A program made the position numbers and the translations under genes. A DNA stretch of 43,817 nucleotides from IMG/VR virus record IMGVR_UViG_3300037838_000157, positions 1-43,817 of that record; one strand, written 5' to 3'. This document shows, piece after piece, positions 14,015-22,178 of this stretch (positions are counted from its first letter, which is position 1; each line of letters opens with the position of its first letter). This DNA comes from a virus. Under the pieces are notes generated by a model. That model was not told the origin of the DNA and did not search any database. It worked only from the letters and a program-made list of their open reading frames with translations.

Positions 14015-16369
14015 ATGCCAAACACCAACTCTAGTACGATCAAAGTCCAAAAAAGAGATGGCAGGTTAGAAATTCTTGATATCAATAAAATCCATTTCGT
14101 CGTTGAGGAGGCCTGTGAAGGCCTTACAGGAGTAAGTTCATCTCAAATAGAAATGAATGCCAACATTCAGTTTTACGATGGCATGACTACCAAAGATATA
14201 CAAAATGTTCTAGTGCGTTCAGCAAATGATTTAATAAGTTTAGAAGCACCCAACTATCAATACGCCGCGGCGAGACTACTTTCTTATGATGTAAGGAAGG
14301 AAGCACACGGACAGTATGAATATATTCCATTATTGAAATTAATTCTAAGAAATATTAGATCGGGGGTGTACGACAAAGGAATCCTTGACAAGTACACAAA
14401 GACAGATATAAAAAAATTCAACACATGGATACGTAGAGACAGAGATCTTAAATTCACATACGCAGGTCTGAGACAGATCTGTGACAAGTATCTTGTGCAG
14501 GACAGGAGCACAGGACAACTTTATGAGACTCCACAGGACATGTACATGATGATTGCGGCAACACTGTTCGCAGAGTATCCAACAAAGACAAGAATGAGTT
14601 ATGTTAAAAAATATTACGATGCGATCTCACAGCACAAGATAAACATTCCAACGCCAGTGATGGCAGGTGTGAGAACTCCTATCAGACAATTTGCTTCTTG
14701 CGTTCTAGTTGACAGCGATGACACTCTGCCAAGTATCTTTTCAAGCGACATGGCAATTGGTTTATACGTTGCCAGAAGGGCGGGCATAGGAATAAACGCA
14801 GGACGTATCAGAGGTATCAATTCTAAGATCAGAGGAGGGGAGGTTCAACACACAGGAGTCATTCCGTTCCTAAAGAAATTTGAATCAACTGTGAGATGTT
14901 GCACACAGAATGGTGTGCGTGGCGGAAACGCAACAGTACACTTTCCAATATGGCATCCAGAGATAGAAGACATCCTTGTGCTAAAGAACAACAAAGGCAC
15001 AGAGGACAACAGAGTTAGAAGAATGGATTATTCAATACAAATATCAAAACTGTTCTACGAGAGATTCATGAACGAAGAAGATATCACTCTCATTTCACCA
15101 CACATGGCACCTGGACTCTACGATGCGTTTGGTACTGAGGAGTTCGATGACTTGTACTTAAAGTATGAAGCGGACAAAACTATTCCAAAGAAAACAGTTC
15201 CTGCACAGGATCTATTTTTTGACTTATTAAAAGAGAGAGCAGAGACAGGTCGTATATATATCATGAACCTGGATCACTGTAACACACACAGTTCATTCAA
15301 AGACAAAGTGTCAATGAGTAACCTGTGCCAAGAAATCACACTGCCCACCACACCCATACAAGACATACACGACGAGCAGGGAGAGATTGCACTCTGCATT
15401 CTTTCAGCCGTGAATGTGGGTGGATTGAATGATTTAAGTGAACTAGAAAGTATTTGTGACCTAAGTGTTAGAGCACTAGAACAAATAATAGACTACCAAG
15501 ACTATCCAGTTAAAGCGGCAGAAGTTAGCACAAAGAAAAGAAGAAGTTTAGGAATTGGCTATATCGGACTAGCACACTACCTAGCAAAACATGGCGTCAA
15601 GTATTCAGATCCAAAAGCATGGGACCTAGTTGATAGGCTTACAGAGGCCTTCCAATATAATCTTTTGAGAGCAAGTTGTAACATAGCGATGGAGAAAGGC
15701 AAGTGTGAAGCATTTGAAAGAACAAAATATGCAGACGGCCTACTACCAATAGATCACTACAAGAAAGAGATAGACGAGATCGTGCCACACAAACAGAGAA
15801 TGGCATGGGAGAGTCTGAGGAAAGACATAGCCAAGCATGGACTAAGACACAGCACACTGTCAGCACAGATGCCAAGTGAAAGTAGTTCAGTTGTTTCAAA
15901 TGAGACCAACGGTATAGAGCCACCAAGAGCATTGATGGCGATCAAGAAAAGCAAGAAAGGGCCTCTGAAACAGATAGCACCAGGGTTTCCTAAACTAAAA
16001 AATGATTACACACTACTATGGGATATGCCTGACAACACAGGATATATCAATGTTGTTGCTATGATGCAGAAGTATTTCGATCAAGCAATATCAGGTAACT
16101 GGAGTTACAATCCATTACATCATGAGAACAATGAAGTGCCTCTTTCAGCAATGGCACAGGACATGCTTACAGCATACAAGTATGGATGGAAGACAAGTTA
16201 CTATCAAAACACATACGATTTCAAAGGGGAGGAAGAGGACGTACAACCAGCGGGTATTGCCGCACAACTGGAAGACGACGGAGAGGATGTCATCCTTGAA
16301 CCTGAAAATCCAGTTGAACAGATAAGTACAGCCGCAGACGACGGTGAGTGCGACGCTTGTACAATCTAA
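14015..16369 (+). CDS. nrdA: Class Ia ribonucleotide reductase, large (alpha) subunit
   Basis: NrdA reduces ribonucleoside diphosphates to deoxyribonucleotides, supplying dNTPs. Visible marks: an N-terminal ATP-cone (IKVQKRDGRLE...), QFASCVLVDSDDTLPS with the first active-site Cys, RRAGIGINAGRIRGINSKIR and NGVRGGNATVHFPIWHPEIE in the barrel, SNLCQEITLPT with the catalytic Cys and Glu, and MPSESSSVVSNETNGIEPP, and a C-terminal ECDACTI Cys pair for re-reduction. Upstream in-frame ATG at 13967 would add 16 residues overlapping the promoter box; 14015 (MPNTNSSTIKV) fits better. Its partner nrdB starts 15 bp downstream, so both subunits are cotranscribed. Confidence 0.95.
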   Translation: MPNTNSSTIKVQKRDGRLEILDINKIHFVVEEACEGLTGVSSSQIEMNANIQFYDGMTTKDIQNVLVRSANDLISLEAPNYQYAAARLLSYDVRKEAHGQYEYIPLLKLILRNIRSGVYDKGILDKYTKTDIKKFNTWIRRDRDLKFTYAGLRQICDKYLVQDRSTGQLYETPQDMYMMIAATLFAEYPTKTRMSYVKKYYDAISQHKINIPTPVMAGVRTPIRQFASCVLVDSDDTLPSIFSSDMAIGLYVARRAGIGINAGRIRGINSKIRGGEVQHTGVIPFLKKFESTVRCCTQNGVRGGNATVHFPIWHPEIEDILVLKNNKGTEDNRVRRMDYSIQISKLFYERFMNEEDITLISPHMAPGLYDAFGTEEFDDLYLKYEADKTIPKKTVPAQDLFFDLLKERAETGRIYIMNLDHCNTHSSFKDKVSMSNLCQEITLPTTPIQDIHDEQGEIALCILSAVNVGGLNDLSELESICDLSVRALEQIIDYQDYPVKAAEVSTKKRRSLGIGYIGLAHYLAKHGVKYSDPKAWDLVDRLTEAFQYNLLRASCNIAMEKGKCEAFERTKYADGLLPIDHYKKEIDEIVPHKQRMAWESLRKDIAKHGLRHSTLSAQMPSESSSVVSNETNGIEPPRALMAIKKSKKGPLKQIAPGFPKLKNDYTLLWDMPDNTGYINVVAMMQKYFDQAISGNWSYNPLHHENNEVPLSAMAQDMLTAYKYGWKTSYYQNTYDFKGEEEDVQPAGIAAQLEDDGEDVILEPENPVEQISTAADDGECDACTI

Positions 16370-16384
16370 CATTAGAGAATTATT

Positions 16385-17485
16385 ATGACGAAAACAGTTT
16401 TTAACCAGGGGAAAGTTGACTTCACTAAACAGCCTATGTTTTTTGGCGAGGACGGTGGCGTACAGAGATATGACAACTTCAAACACCCACAGTTCGACAA
16501 GTTGAACCAGACCATGATCGGTTACTTCTGGAGACCGGAAGAGGTCAGCCTGCAGAAGGACAGAGCGGACTTCATGAACTTCCGACCAGAACAGAAACAC
16601 ATATTCACAAGCAACTTGAAATATCAAACACTATTGGATTCAGTGCAAGGTAGAGGACCAAGCCTTATGTTCTTGCCATATGTCAGCAATCCTGAACTAG
16701 AAGGATGTATCGTGACTTGGGACTTCTTTGAAACTATCCATAGTCGTTCATACACACACATCATGAAGAACGTGTACGCAGATCCAAGTGAAGTGTTTGA
16801 CACTATCCTGGATGACAAAGAGATATTGAAGAGAGCTAAAAGTGTCACACACGAGTATGACAAGTTTGGCAAGATGGCATTGGATCACGCAGTGGGCAAG
16901 AAAGTTGACATGCTAGAATTAAAGCGTCAGTTGTATCTTGCAATGAACACAGTGAACCTGTTAGAAGGATTGAGATTCTACATATCATTCGCCTGCACAT
17001 TCGCATTCGGTGAACTTAAACTAATGGAAGGTTCTGCAAAGATACTTTCATTGATCGCAAGAGACGAAGCAACACACCTTAACCTGTCTACACACGTGAT
17101 CAAGGCATGGCAGAAAGGTGATGACGCAGAGATGACAAAGGCCATGAAAGGCACGGAGAAGACAGTGATACAGATGTTCAAGGACTGTGTTGAGGAAGAG
17201 AAGGCCTGGGCCAAGTACCTGTTCAAAGATGGTTCTATCATAGGACTTAACGAGAAACTGTTGGGCAACTACGTTGAGTGGATTGCCAACAAGAGACTGA
17301 GGGCTCTGGGATATGATCCCATATATGATGTATCAGCATCAGCGAACCCATTGCCATGGACACAACATTGGTTGAGTTCAAAAGGCATGCAGGTGGCACC
17401 ACAGGAAACGGAAGTGGAATCATACATCGTTGGCGGGATCAAGCAAGACGTCAAAAAAGGTCAATTCAGCAAATTTAAGTTATAA
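16385..17485 (+). CDS. nrdB: Class Ia ribonucleotide reductase, small (beta) subunit
   Basis: NrdB carries the di-iron centre and tyrosyl radical that start catalysis in NrdA. All ligands are present: D85 (LLDSVQGR), E116 and H119 (ETIHSRSY), E194 (LEGLRFY), E228 and H231 (RDEATH); the radical Tyr is Y123 in SRSYTH. The C-terminus ends with VESYIVGGIKQDVKKGQFSK, the tail that docks on NrdA. Length 366 is standard. It directly follows nrdA and together they form a two-gene dNTP supply unit. Confidence 0.95.
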   Translation: MTKTVFNQGKVDFTKQPMFFGEDGGVQRYDNFKHPQFDKLNQTMIGYFWRPEEVSLQKDRADFMNFRPEQKHIFTSNLKYQTLLDSVQGRGPSLMFLPYVSNPELEGCIVTWDFFETIHSRSYTHIMKNVYADPSEVFDTILDDKEILKRAKSVTHEYDKFGKMALDHAVGKKVDMLELKRQLYLAMNTVNLLEGLRFYISFACTFAFGELKLMEGSAKILSLIARDEATHLNLSTHVIKAWQKGDDAEMTKAMKGTEKTVIQMFKDCVEEEKAWAKYLFKDGSIIGLNEKLLGNYVEWIANKRLRALGYDPIYDVSASANPLPWTQHWLSSKGMQVAPQETEVESYIVGGIKQDVKKGQFSKFKL

Positions 17486-17505
17486 TCCAAGCGGTTTTTG
17501 GCATC

Positions 17506-17514
17506 CATAAATAC
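17506..17514 (+). promoter_or_regulatory. Late-promoter-like CATAAATAC, 5 nt before ATG 17519
   Basis: CATAAATA is followed by CTGTC and ATG, the same spacing as at 5289, 782, 8254 and others. It lies in the gap after nrdB, so the PAAR gene gets its own late transcript. Confidence 0.6.
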
Positions 17515-17518
17515 TGTC

Positions 17519-17815
17519 ATGCCAAGGATATCACGACACAGAGATAGATGTAGGACCGGACACGGATGTAATAGAACAGCACCTGTGCTGGCATCTCAGT
17601 ATTCAGTGTTCGCCAATGGCAAACCAATATTGGTACGTGGTGACAGGCTTGCCACTCACTTCATTAAATTTGGTCTTAAATGTATAAACCATCCAGCCAA
17701 ACTCACAGGCAGTTCTAGGCGTGTGTTTGTTAAAAATATAGGTGTTGGCAGGAAGGGTGACAAGGCAGATTTTGGTGCAATGGTAGGAGCGTCATTCGAC
17801 GTGTTCGCAGGATAA
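17519..17815 (+). CDS. PAAR-domain spike-tip protein
   Basis: A 98-residue PAAR protein, the sharp tip that caps the phage tail spike (comparable to T4 gp5.4). Signs: RISRHRDRCRTGHGCNRTAP (the N-terminal PAAR motif with G-H-G-C), SVFANGKPILVRGDRLATHF, a middle metal-binding Cys (GLKCINH), then RRVFVKNIGVGRKGD and the closing GASFDVFAG. Cys/His residues match the usual zinc-site positions of this fold. The start at 17519 is taken because the frame upstream reads through the promoter box. Only 2 bp separate it from the next gene. Confidence 0.9.
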   Translation: MPRISRHRDRCRTGHGCNRTAPVLASQYSVFANGKPILVRGDRLATHFIKFGLKCINHPAKLTGSSRRVFVKNIGVGRKGDKADFGAMVGASFDVFAG

Positions 17816-17817
17816 TC

Positions 17818-19047
17818 ATGACAGTCAACAAAGGATTATTATCACTGGTGGAGAACACACCAAACTTCTCCAATCAAGCGTTAGAGAACGCAGTCGACAC
17901 ATTGAAAGTTGGATGGGTGATCAAGAGTTCGAGTCTTGACACTAACATACAAAACAACACAGTACTAACCACATCTCAGAAGAATGATCTCAAAGACGAC
18001 ATTAATAATATCGCACACCTGAATATGGGCAGGGTGTTAGGAGACCTAGTGAGACACAGTGCTTCTATTATTGATGCTACCATAGTGCCTGTGCCTGCAG
18101 ACGAAACACAGACTGAAACTTTCCTAGGAATTTTACAGAACGTCCAGACAGTGCAAGGATTGATTCCAGAACTTCATGGTGTGCCTGCCTCGGACAAGAG
18201 CAGAACAGTGAACAACCACCTGGGCACCCTCAACAATATATTCGTTACAACAGAAGATAGCACAGCACCTGTGTTCACCTCCTTGTTAGAATCTATAAAC
18301 TTTGTAGTCACAGCGAATCTGGCGACAGAGACAGCACTGGAAACAGCATATGACAATTTGAGCAACTTCATAAACGGTGTGGTTAGTGACTCAACAGACT
18401 TCCAACAAACATTAGACACTTTCGCAACAGCGGTTGCCACAGCACATACAAATTTCAATAATGCTTTAGCGGCGGAACCATACCTAACACACAGGAATAA
18501 TCTTACAGCCATGCGAGAGAAGATCAATGTACAGGTCTCATTAGAGAATTCTAATTTGACAACATTGTCCTCTTATATAGAAACACTGTCTGAAAACGTC
18601 AGTTATGCCGCGTTGGCCGAAGATGCTACTCTTAGGACTCTGATGAGCACAGTAGCACAGGACACAAATTGGCAAACCTATTTCAACAACTACGAAAGCG
18701 AACAGGACAATCTAAATCCAATATACACCACAGACACAGACTCAGACAAGAGTTCAGTCATAGACAAGGTGTTGGCGGACAGTGGACTGCCTGATGTCAC
18801 AGATGGAACTGACCTAGCGGCTGTGGCGGACAAGGCACAGCGTGATACGAGGATAGACACTGCTGGCTACAATAAGTTCACTGTTGAACAAAAGATAACC
18901 AAAAGTTGTGAACAGTTGGGCATAACAACAGCCGACAGGACAATCAATAGCCTCAGCAACACACTGCTGGAAAACATGAACCAACATGATCGTGATGAAA
19001 TAGCAAGGCAATTAGATCTAAACGAATCAGCAAACACCTTAAGTTAA
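17818..19047 (+). CDS. Structural-type protein downstream of the PAAR gene
   Basis: A 409-residue, Asn/Thr/Leu-rich helical protein with very few Cys or Trp. It has long amphipathic helices (residues 160–260) and an acidic region near 290–340. Position directly after the PAAR gene (2 bp) suggests a tail/baseplate component, but no family is recognised and no catalytic motif is present. Its stop overlaps the next ATG (TAATG). Confidence 0.6.
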   Translation: MTVNKGLLSLVENTPNFSNQALENAVDTLKVGWVIKSSSLDTNIQNNTVLTTSQKNDLKDDINNIAHLNMGRVLGDLVRHSASIIDATIVPVPADETQTETFLGILQNVQTVQGLIPELHGVPASDKSRTVNNHLGTLNNIFVTTEDSTAPVFTSLLESINFVVTANLATETALETAYDNLSNFINGVVSDSTDFQQTLDTFATAVATAHTNFNNALAAEPYLTHRNNLTAMREKINVQVSLENSNLTTLSSYIETLSENVSYAALAEDATLRTLMSTVAQDTNWQTYFNNYESEQDNLNPIYTTDTDSDKSSVIDKVLADSGLPDVTDGTDLAAVADKAQRDTRIDTAGYNKFTVEQKITKSCEQLGITTADRTINSLSNTLLENMNQHDRDEIARQLDLNESANTLS

Positions 19048-19775
19048 TGTTCAAGGATGTAATAGGCGACTGGCCCACGATTGAAAGGTTTATTCTGACA
19101 TCCTGTGACGACAAGTATTTCGAACAGTACTTCCCTAGATTTTACAAAACCTACAAGCAACACTGGCAGTTGCCCATACACGTACACGTCATAGACCCAT
19201 CTGACCGATCAATGCAAAGACTAGACAATCTGGATGTAACATACACACACTGCACCACAGACAAGTCTGTGCTAAGGTTCCCATACTCATATGAGACATA
19301 TTGTCAGGCACAGAGATTCATACTGCTGGGTTACAACCTGTTGGAAAATCAATCAGTGATCGTAGCAGACGTTGATTCGTATGCTCTGAGACGTCCTAAT
19401 CAAGATCAAAAACAGTTTGCACAATCAGATATGGCATTCACAAAATACTGTGATTTTTTTAAAAAGAAAGAACCCAAGTTGATGGCAACGTTTTGTAACT
19501 TTCATCACAGTCAGAAAGCATCAGCCAAAGAAGCCGCAATAAAAATGCAACAACTTATAGAAGACACAGACACAATAGGGGTGGACCAATTGGTAATCAA
19601 AGAAATTTTTGAAACACTTCCATATAACAATTTAAAGCATGAAGAATGGATAAGGCATTTAGATGTGAAAACAAACAGAGACCTAAGAGCACACAACCAA
19701 TGTCTCATCTATCATGAAAAAGGAACAAGGGGCAAAATCAAAACAGTGGAGACAACATGGACAGATATAGGGTAA
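19047..19775 (+). CDS. Putative GT-A-type glycosyltransferase
   Basis: A 242-residue protein starting in the TAATG overlap. IERFILTSCDDKYFEQYFPR is a first strand-helix as in GT-A enzymes; SVIVADVDSYALR contains the D-x-D metal/nucleotide-sugar motif (DVD) after a hydrophobic strand, and DTIGVDQLVIKEIFETL matches the 'D-Q' helix of GT8-like enzymes (GVDQ). The last 19 bp overlap the next methyltransferase gene. A sugar-transfer role is plausible; donor and acceptor unknown. Confidence 0.6.
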   Translation: MFKDVIGDWPTIERFILTSCDDKYFEQYFPRFYKTYKQHWQLPIHVHVIDPSDRSMQRLDNLDVTYTHCTTDKSVLRFPYSYETYCQAQRFILLGYNLLENQSVIVADVDSYALRRPNQDQKQFAQSDMAFTKYCDFFKKKEPKLMATFCNFHHSQKASAKEAAIKMQQLIEDTDTIGVDQLVIKEIFETLPYNNLKHEEWIRHLDVKTNRDLRAHNQCLIYHEKGTRGKIKTVETTWTDIG

Positions 19776-20323
19776 TAGCAAAATTCGCCAAACAGAACAA
19801 CTGGAAGCAAGGGTTAGAACTTGGTGTTTGGGTAGGTGTCACAACATTCTACATGATGAGAGAGACCGATGTGAAGATGTTCTGTGTCGACTCATGGGAA
19901 GAACAACCAGATAATCCAGAATATGATTGGCAGTTCAACAAGAAACCCAGATGGAAGGACGGAAAGTTGACCGTGGAAGAGTTCACAAACGAGAACCATG
20001 CATGGGATCACAACAAGAACGAGAAGCATTTCCGAGACAATGCTGAGCCGTGGGGAGACAGGATAACCATAATAAAGGGAAGGTCGTTAGCAATCATAGA
20101 TCAAATACCTGACAACAGCATGGACTTCATATTCCATGACTCAGATCATTCCTATCCCTTCGTCAAGAACGAGATAGAAGCGTACCTACCTAAGTTGAAA
20201 AGTGGTGGATACTCCATGGGAGATGATTATAACTGGGGTACAGTTGAAAGGTCAGTGAAAGAGGCATTTGGTGGTAAACACGATGTAACGGGCAAAGGTG
20301 TTTGGTACGCTGTTAAGGACTAG
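19757..20323 (+). CDS. Class I SAM-dependent methyltransferase (Methyltransf_24-like)
   Basis: A 188-residue methyltransferase: GLELGVWVGVTTFYMM (motif I, E-x-G-x-x-x-G), VKMFCVDSWEEQPDN (acidic end of strand 2), ITIIKGRSLAIIDQIPDNS (strand and loop typical of the family), MDFIFHDSDHSYPFVKNEIE (the D-x-D-H-x-Y/S block of Methyltransf_24), then LKSGGYSMGDDY. It overlaps the glycosyltransferase-like gene by 19 bp, consistent with sugar methylation as a pair. The next reverse-strand gene ends inside its last 4 bp. Confidence 0.8.
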   Translation: MDRYRVIAKFAKQNNWKQGLELGVWVGVTTFYMMRETDVKMFCVDSWEEQPDNPEYDWQFNKKPRWKDGKLTVEEFTNENHAWDHNKNEKHFRDNAEPWGDRITIIKGRSLAIIDQIPDNSMDFIFHDSDHSYPFVKNEIEAYLPKLKSGGYSMGDDYNWGTVERSVKEAFGGKHDVTGKGVWYAVKD

Positions 20324-20532
20324 GATTCATCCCCGCCTTTGCAACCAATAACGATAGACTCGAACAGTATATTGTATTGCATGAACCCGCCTGCAGTCTC
20401 GTAGAATCTAACTTCTGCTCTCTCCTCACACGTTTTGAGATCTTTGTAGATCTTTTTGTCATTATCATCGTAAGTCGTACACTCGGCAACACCGTTGACC
20501 AGTATGCAGAAGGTTGCGAATAGTTTGTACAT
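20320..20532 (-). CDS. Small exported Cys-containing protein
   Basis: Starts at ATG 20532 (MYKLFATFCILVNGVAEC...): a short basic residue, a hydrophobic stretch of about 13 residues and then Cys, Tyr and Asp, resembling a signal or anchor peptide. Mature part has Cys near the start, in KTCEERAEVRF and at IVIGC near the end. The gene at 22179 encodes a protein with the same length (70 residues) and order of features (hydrophobic N-terminus, C-x2-...-Y...C...A...Y...C), so they may be paralogues. It directly follows the tmRNA coding piece on the same strand. Its stop overlaps the methyltransferase gene by 4 bp. Confidence 0.6.
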   Translation of the reverse strand: MYKLFATFCILVNGVAECTTYDDNDKKIYKDLKTCEERAEVRFYETAGGFMQYNILFESIVIGCKGGDES

Positions 20533-20588
20533 GTTAATAGTTATGGTCCGTTCTGTTGCAAGGTGGACCAAACCCCTGGGATTATTGG

Positions 20589-20660
20589 TTATTACGCCGC
20601 TAATCTCAATTCAGACATACCAACTGTTAAGTCAGCAAATCCTAATGCTTTTTTGTTTGC
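20589..20660 (-). other. tmRNA tag-peptide reading frame
   Basis: From resume codon GCA (20660–20658) the frame gives ANKKALGFAD, then LTVGMSELRLAA, then TAA TAA (20594–20589), 22 residues including the resume Ala. It ends LAA as most ClpXP-directed tags do; the middle is unusual in length and content. The last residues (L-R-L-A-A) are what ClpX and related adaptors would read. Confidence 0.8.
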
Positions 20661-20761
20661 ATTTAAAACTTGGCCTGTTAGGTCAGTACCATCTCCAAGT
20701 TCTCGTAACAAGTTTAGACGTCGATCGATTCCAATAACACCCCCGGAAGGGATTACATAAG

Positions 20762-20783
20762 CCACCAAGTAATAAATTGGTGG
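20762..20783 (-). repeat. Inverted repeat in the tmRNA precursor spacer
   Basis: CCACCAA and TTGGTGG (7 bp) flank an 8-nt AT loop. The left arm overlaps the mature CCA end of the acceptor piece, so it may form a hairpin in the precursor loop that is removed when the two pieces are separated. Confidence 0.6.
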
Positions 20784-20864
20784 AGGTGGCGAGATTTGAA
20801 CTCGCGTCTCGTCCGCTTATTAATTGTTAGTCAACAAACTTAACTGTATTTAAACACAGAATGT

Positions 20865-21317
20865 CTATGCTGTCAACTTCGCTTTGTATCCTTTAAACTC
20901 TCTGTTGTCGCCAATAGTTGCTCTCCAGAATGAATTGTATTTGAGTCTTTGCCCCTCACAAAACTTCTTTAAACTGCTGATAGTTTTAACTTTACCATCT
21001 GGAAATGTTACTTTGTACTTCTTACAACCCCTAGTATCATTGCCCCTGGCCGCTTTTATACCCGCAATTCTTTTTGCCCTTACTTCTGGATCCTTCCAAC
21101 TTGCTTTGTTTCTCTCTGTCATTACTAAACTGTGATGCTCCGTATCTGTTGATAGTTTGGCCAACCCTTGCCAAGCACAGTAATCTTGCCAACGCCCATA
21201 CTGTTCCCATAACTTCTTGTGTGCTTCGGCGTGTTCCTCAGGTGTGAGATGAGCGATGTTGCTTGGGTGATCACTGCCCCCAACGTGCCTAGGAATGATA
21301 TGATGTTTGTGCTTCAT
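20865..21317 (-). CDS. HNH endonuclease (homing-type) next to the tmRNA gene
   Basis: A 150-residue protein: HHIIPRHVGGSDHPSNIAHL with TPEEHAEAH is a clear HNH motif with the G-G and H-x3-N spacing of free-standing phage endonucleases. The middle is basic (WKDPEVRAKRIAGIKAARG), and the end (TISSLKKFCEGQRLKYNSFW...GYK) looks like a DNA-binding helix tail of NUMOD type. It ends about 10 bp upstream of the tmRNA acceptor piece on the same strand, so read-through into the tmRNA is likely. A homing enzyme that targets or travels with the tmRNA gene is plausible; its target site is unknown. Confidence 0.85.
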   Translation of the reverse strand: MKHKHHIIPRHVGGSDHPSNIAHLTPEEHAEAHKKLWEQYGRWQDYCAWQGLAKLSTDTEHHSLVMTERNKASWKDPEVRAKRIAGIKAARGNDTRGCKKYKVTFPDGKVKTISSLKKFCEGQRLKYNSFWRATIGDNREFKGYKAKLTA

Positions 21318-21349
21318 AAAATTATTTATCTAGGATCGACATCAATTAG

Positions 21350-21378
21350 TTGACAGAAATTAGTTTCTATGCTAAATT
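21350..21378 (+). promoter_or_regulatory. Sigma-70-like promoter (TTGACA – 17 nt – TAAATT)
   Basis: TTGACA at 21350–21355, 17-nt spacer, TAAATT at 21373–21378. It precedes the ATG at 21386. The -35 is consensus; the -10 is weak. It lies in the gap divergent from the HNH gene. Confidence 0.5.
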
Positions 21379-21385
21379 AGTTTAT

Positions 21386-21589
21386 ATGCCAAAAAATAGA
21401 ATATTTAAAATCACAGACGGAACAGAAACTAAAGAAGTAGAGGCAATGTCTTTCAAGAAGGCAGTAAAATCATTTCAGGGCAGTTCTAAAGCAAAGATGA
21501 TAACTATCGAATGGATGACGAAGGCAGGAGAGCTCTTTGTAAAAGATCAACAGATACCCATGGGTAGAAAGAAAAAAATAGGACGTTAG
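21386..21589 (+). CDS. Small basic hypothetical protein
   Basis: Start ATG at 21386 (MPKNRIFKITDGTETK) is preferred since the upstream TTG at 21350 lies in the promoter. The 67-residue product is beta/alpha mixed, with a basic tail ending GRKKKIGR. Immediately followed by a short gene 7 bp later. No family recognised; a nucleic-acid-binding role would fit the basic tail but is only inference. Confidence 0.55.
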   Translation: MPKNRIFKITDGTETKEVEAMSFKKAVKSFQGSSKAKMITIEWMTKAGELFVKDQQIPMGRKKKIGR

Positions 21590-21596
21590 ACAAGAA

Positions 21597-21764
21597 GTGA
21601 GAACAAGCAAGAATCCGTTAGTCAAAATGCTGGTAAAACTTAGAATGGCCTATGCTGACTTCCGTGGACATCACGGTAAAGTATGGGACTATGAGCCTGG
21701 TGAGTACTACATGGGCAGACATCAAGGCCACAAAAATCACGAGAAGAGACACAAGATCAAATGA
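21597..21764 (+). CDS. Small His-rich basic hypothetical protein (GTG or ATG start)
   Basis: GTG at 21597 gives 55 residues (MRTSKNPLVKMLVKLRM...); ATG at 21627 is an alternative. The middle DFRGHHGKVWDYEPGEYY is followed by MGRHQGHKNHEKRHKIK, very rich in His, Lys and Arg. The stop overlaps the start of the next gene (ATGA), supporting that both are translated. Function unknown. Confidence 0.5.
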   Translation: MRTSKNPLVKMLVKLRMAYADFRGHHGKVWDYEPGEYYMGRHQGHKNHEKRHKIK

Positions 21765-21835
21765 GCAAGACTATGTGGGCAATACTTGTTGTTTACACAT
21801 CAATTTTCTTGTACGGTTGCATTACATTAATATAA
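21761..21835 (+). CDS. 24-residue single-span membrane microprotein
   Basis: The ATG overlaps the previous stop (ATGA). The product is MSKTMWAILVVYTSIFLYG followed by CITLI: a single transmembrane-like helix from residue 5 to the end. Strong coupling to the preceding gene and an all-hydrophobic protein suggest a real membrane peptide, but short length keeps this tentative. Confidence 0.45.
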   Translation: MSKTMWAILVVYTSIFLYGCITLI

Positions 21836-21882
21836 ATTACCACTTAACTTATAGTAGCATTTTCCTAGTGATTACACGTGCC

Positions 21883-21888
21883 TAAATA
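21883..21888 (+). promoter_or_regulatory. Late-promoter-like TAAATA, 5 nt before GTG 21894
   Basis: CTAAATA, then TTAGT, then the GTG start of the next gene. Same distance as at 5289 and others. Confidence 0.45.
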
Positions 21889-21893
21889 TTAGT

Positions 21894-22169
21894 GTGCGTA
21901 GACCAAAAACGAAGACCGCTTATTGGTCAAAGATCCGTAAGAAGGCTCCGAAAGTGCCTGACATCACTTGCCCTGCAATTGACTCAGTGCTGAACAAGTT
22001 GGAGAAACAGGTGGATCGAGCTCTAACTATCAAACAATTCAAAACAATAGAACGCAAGATGGAGAAACTGCGTACTGCCAACGAGAAACTGCGGGAGTCT
22101 GGCATCTACTGGCACGACGCCTGCAAAGACACCGTGAGGGACCTCCTTGGCAAGAAGAAAATGAGGTAA
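21894..22169 (+). CDS. Small basic helical hypothetical protein (GTG start)
   Basis: A 91-residue, Lys/Arg-rich protein with a coiled-coil-like centre (LNKLEKQVDRALTIKQFK, TIERKMEKLRTANEKLRE). Starting GTG is 5 nt after a TAAATA box. Could bind nucleic acid. No family recognised. Next gene starts 9 bp after its stop. Confidence 0.6.
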   Translation: MRRPKTKTAYWSKIRKKAPKVPDITCPAIDSVLNKLEKQVDRALTIKQFKTIERKMEKLRTANEKLRESGIYWHDACKDTVRDLLGKKKMR

Positions 22170-22178
22170 TTACAGTAT

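Larger units (their letters stand above)
20555..20855 (-). ncRNA. ssrA: Circularly permuted (two-piece) tmRNA gene
   Basis: Read on the reverse strand, the order is acceptor piece then coding piece. The acceptor piece (about 20855→20778) has a T arm with stem GCGAG/CTCGC around TTCAAAT, then CACCTCC and ACCA. After a 33-nt spacer the coding piece starts at 20744 with GGGGGTG, which pairs with CACCTCC (seven pairs, one G·U), followed by GGAATCGATCGACG, like the D-like region of tmRNA (TCGACG). A candidate P2 stem is TTGTTA of the coding piece against TAACAA of the acceptor piece. Resume codon GCA is at 20660–20658; the tag frame ends in TAATAA. After it, ACCAA...TTGGT can form P5-like pairing. 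tmRNA rescues stalled ribosomes and adds a degradation tag. End points are approximate. Confidence 0.87.

Noticed and set aside
20563-20760. Open frames on the forward strand at 20495–20760
   Set aside because: They overlap the tmRNA coding piece; pairing and tag frame on the reverse strand explain the region better.
20778-20855. Ordinary tRNA on the reverse strand
   Set aside because: There is a good T arm and CCA end, but no anticodon arm or D arm within the 60 nt upstream. The matching 5' acceptor strand is found downstream, as in permuted tmRNA.
20589-20855. Group I intron splitting a tRNA or tmRNA, suggested by the nearby HNH gene
   Set aside because: No intron core elements seen; the 33-nt spacer is far too short and the order is that of a permuted gene.
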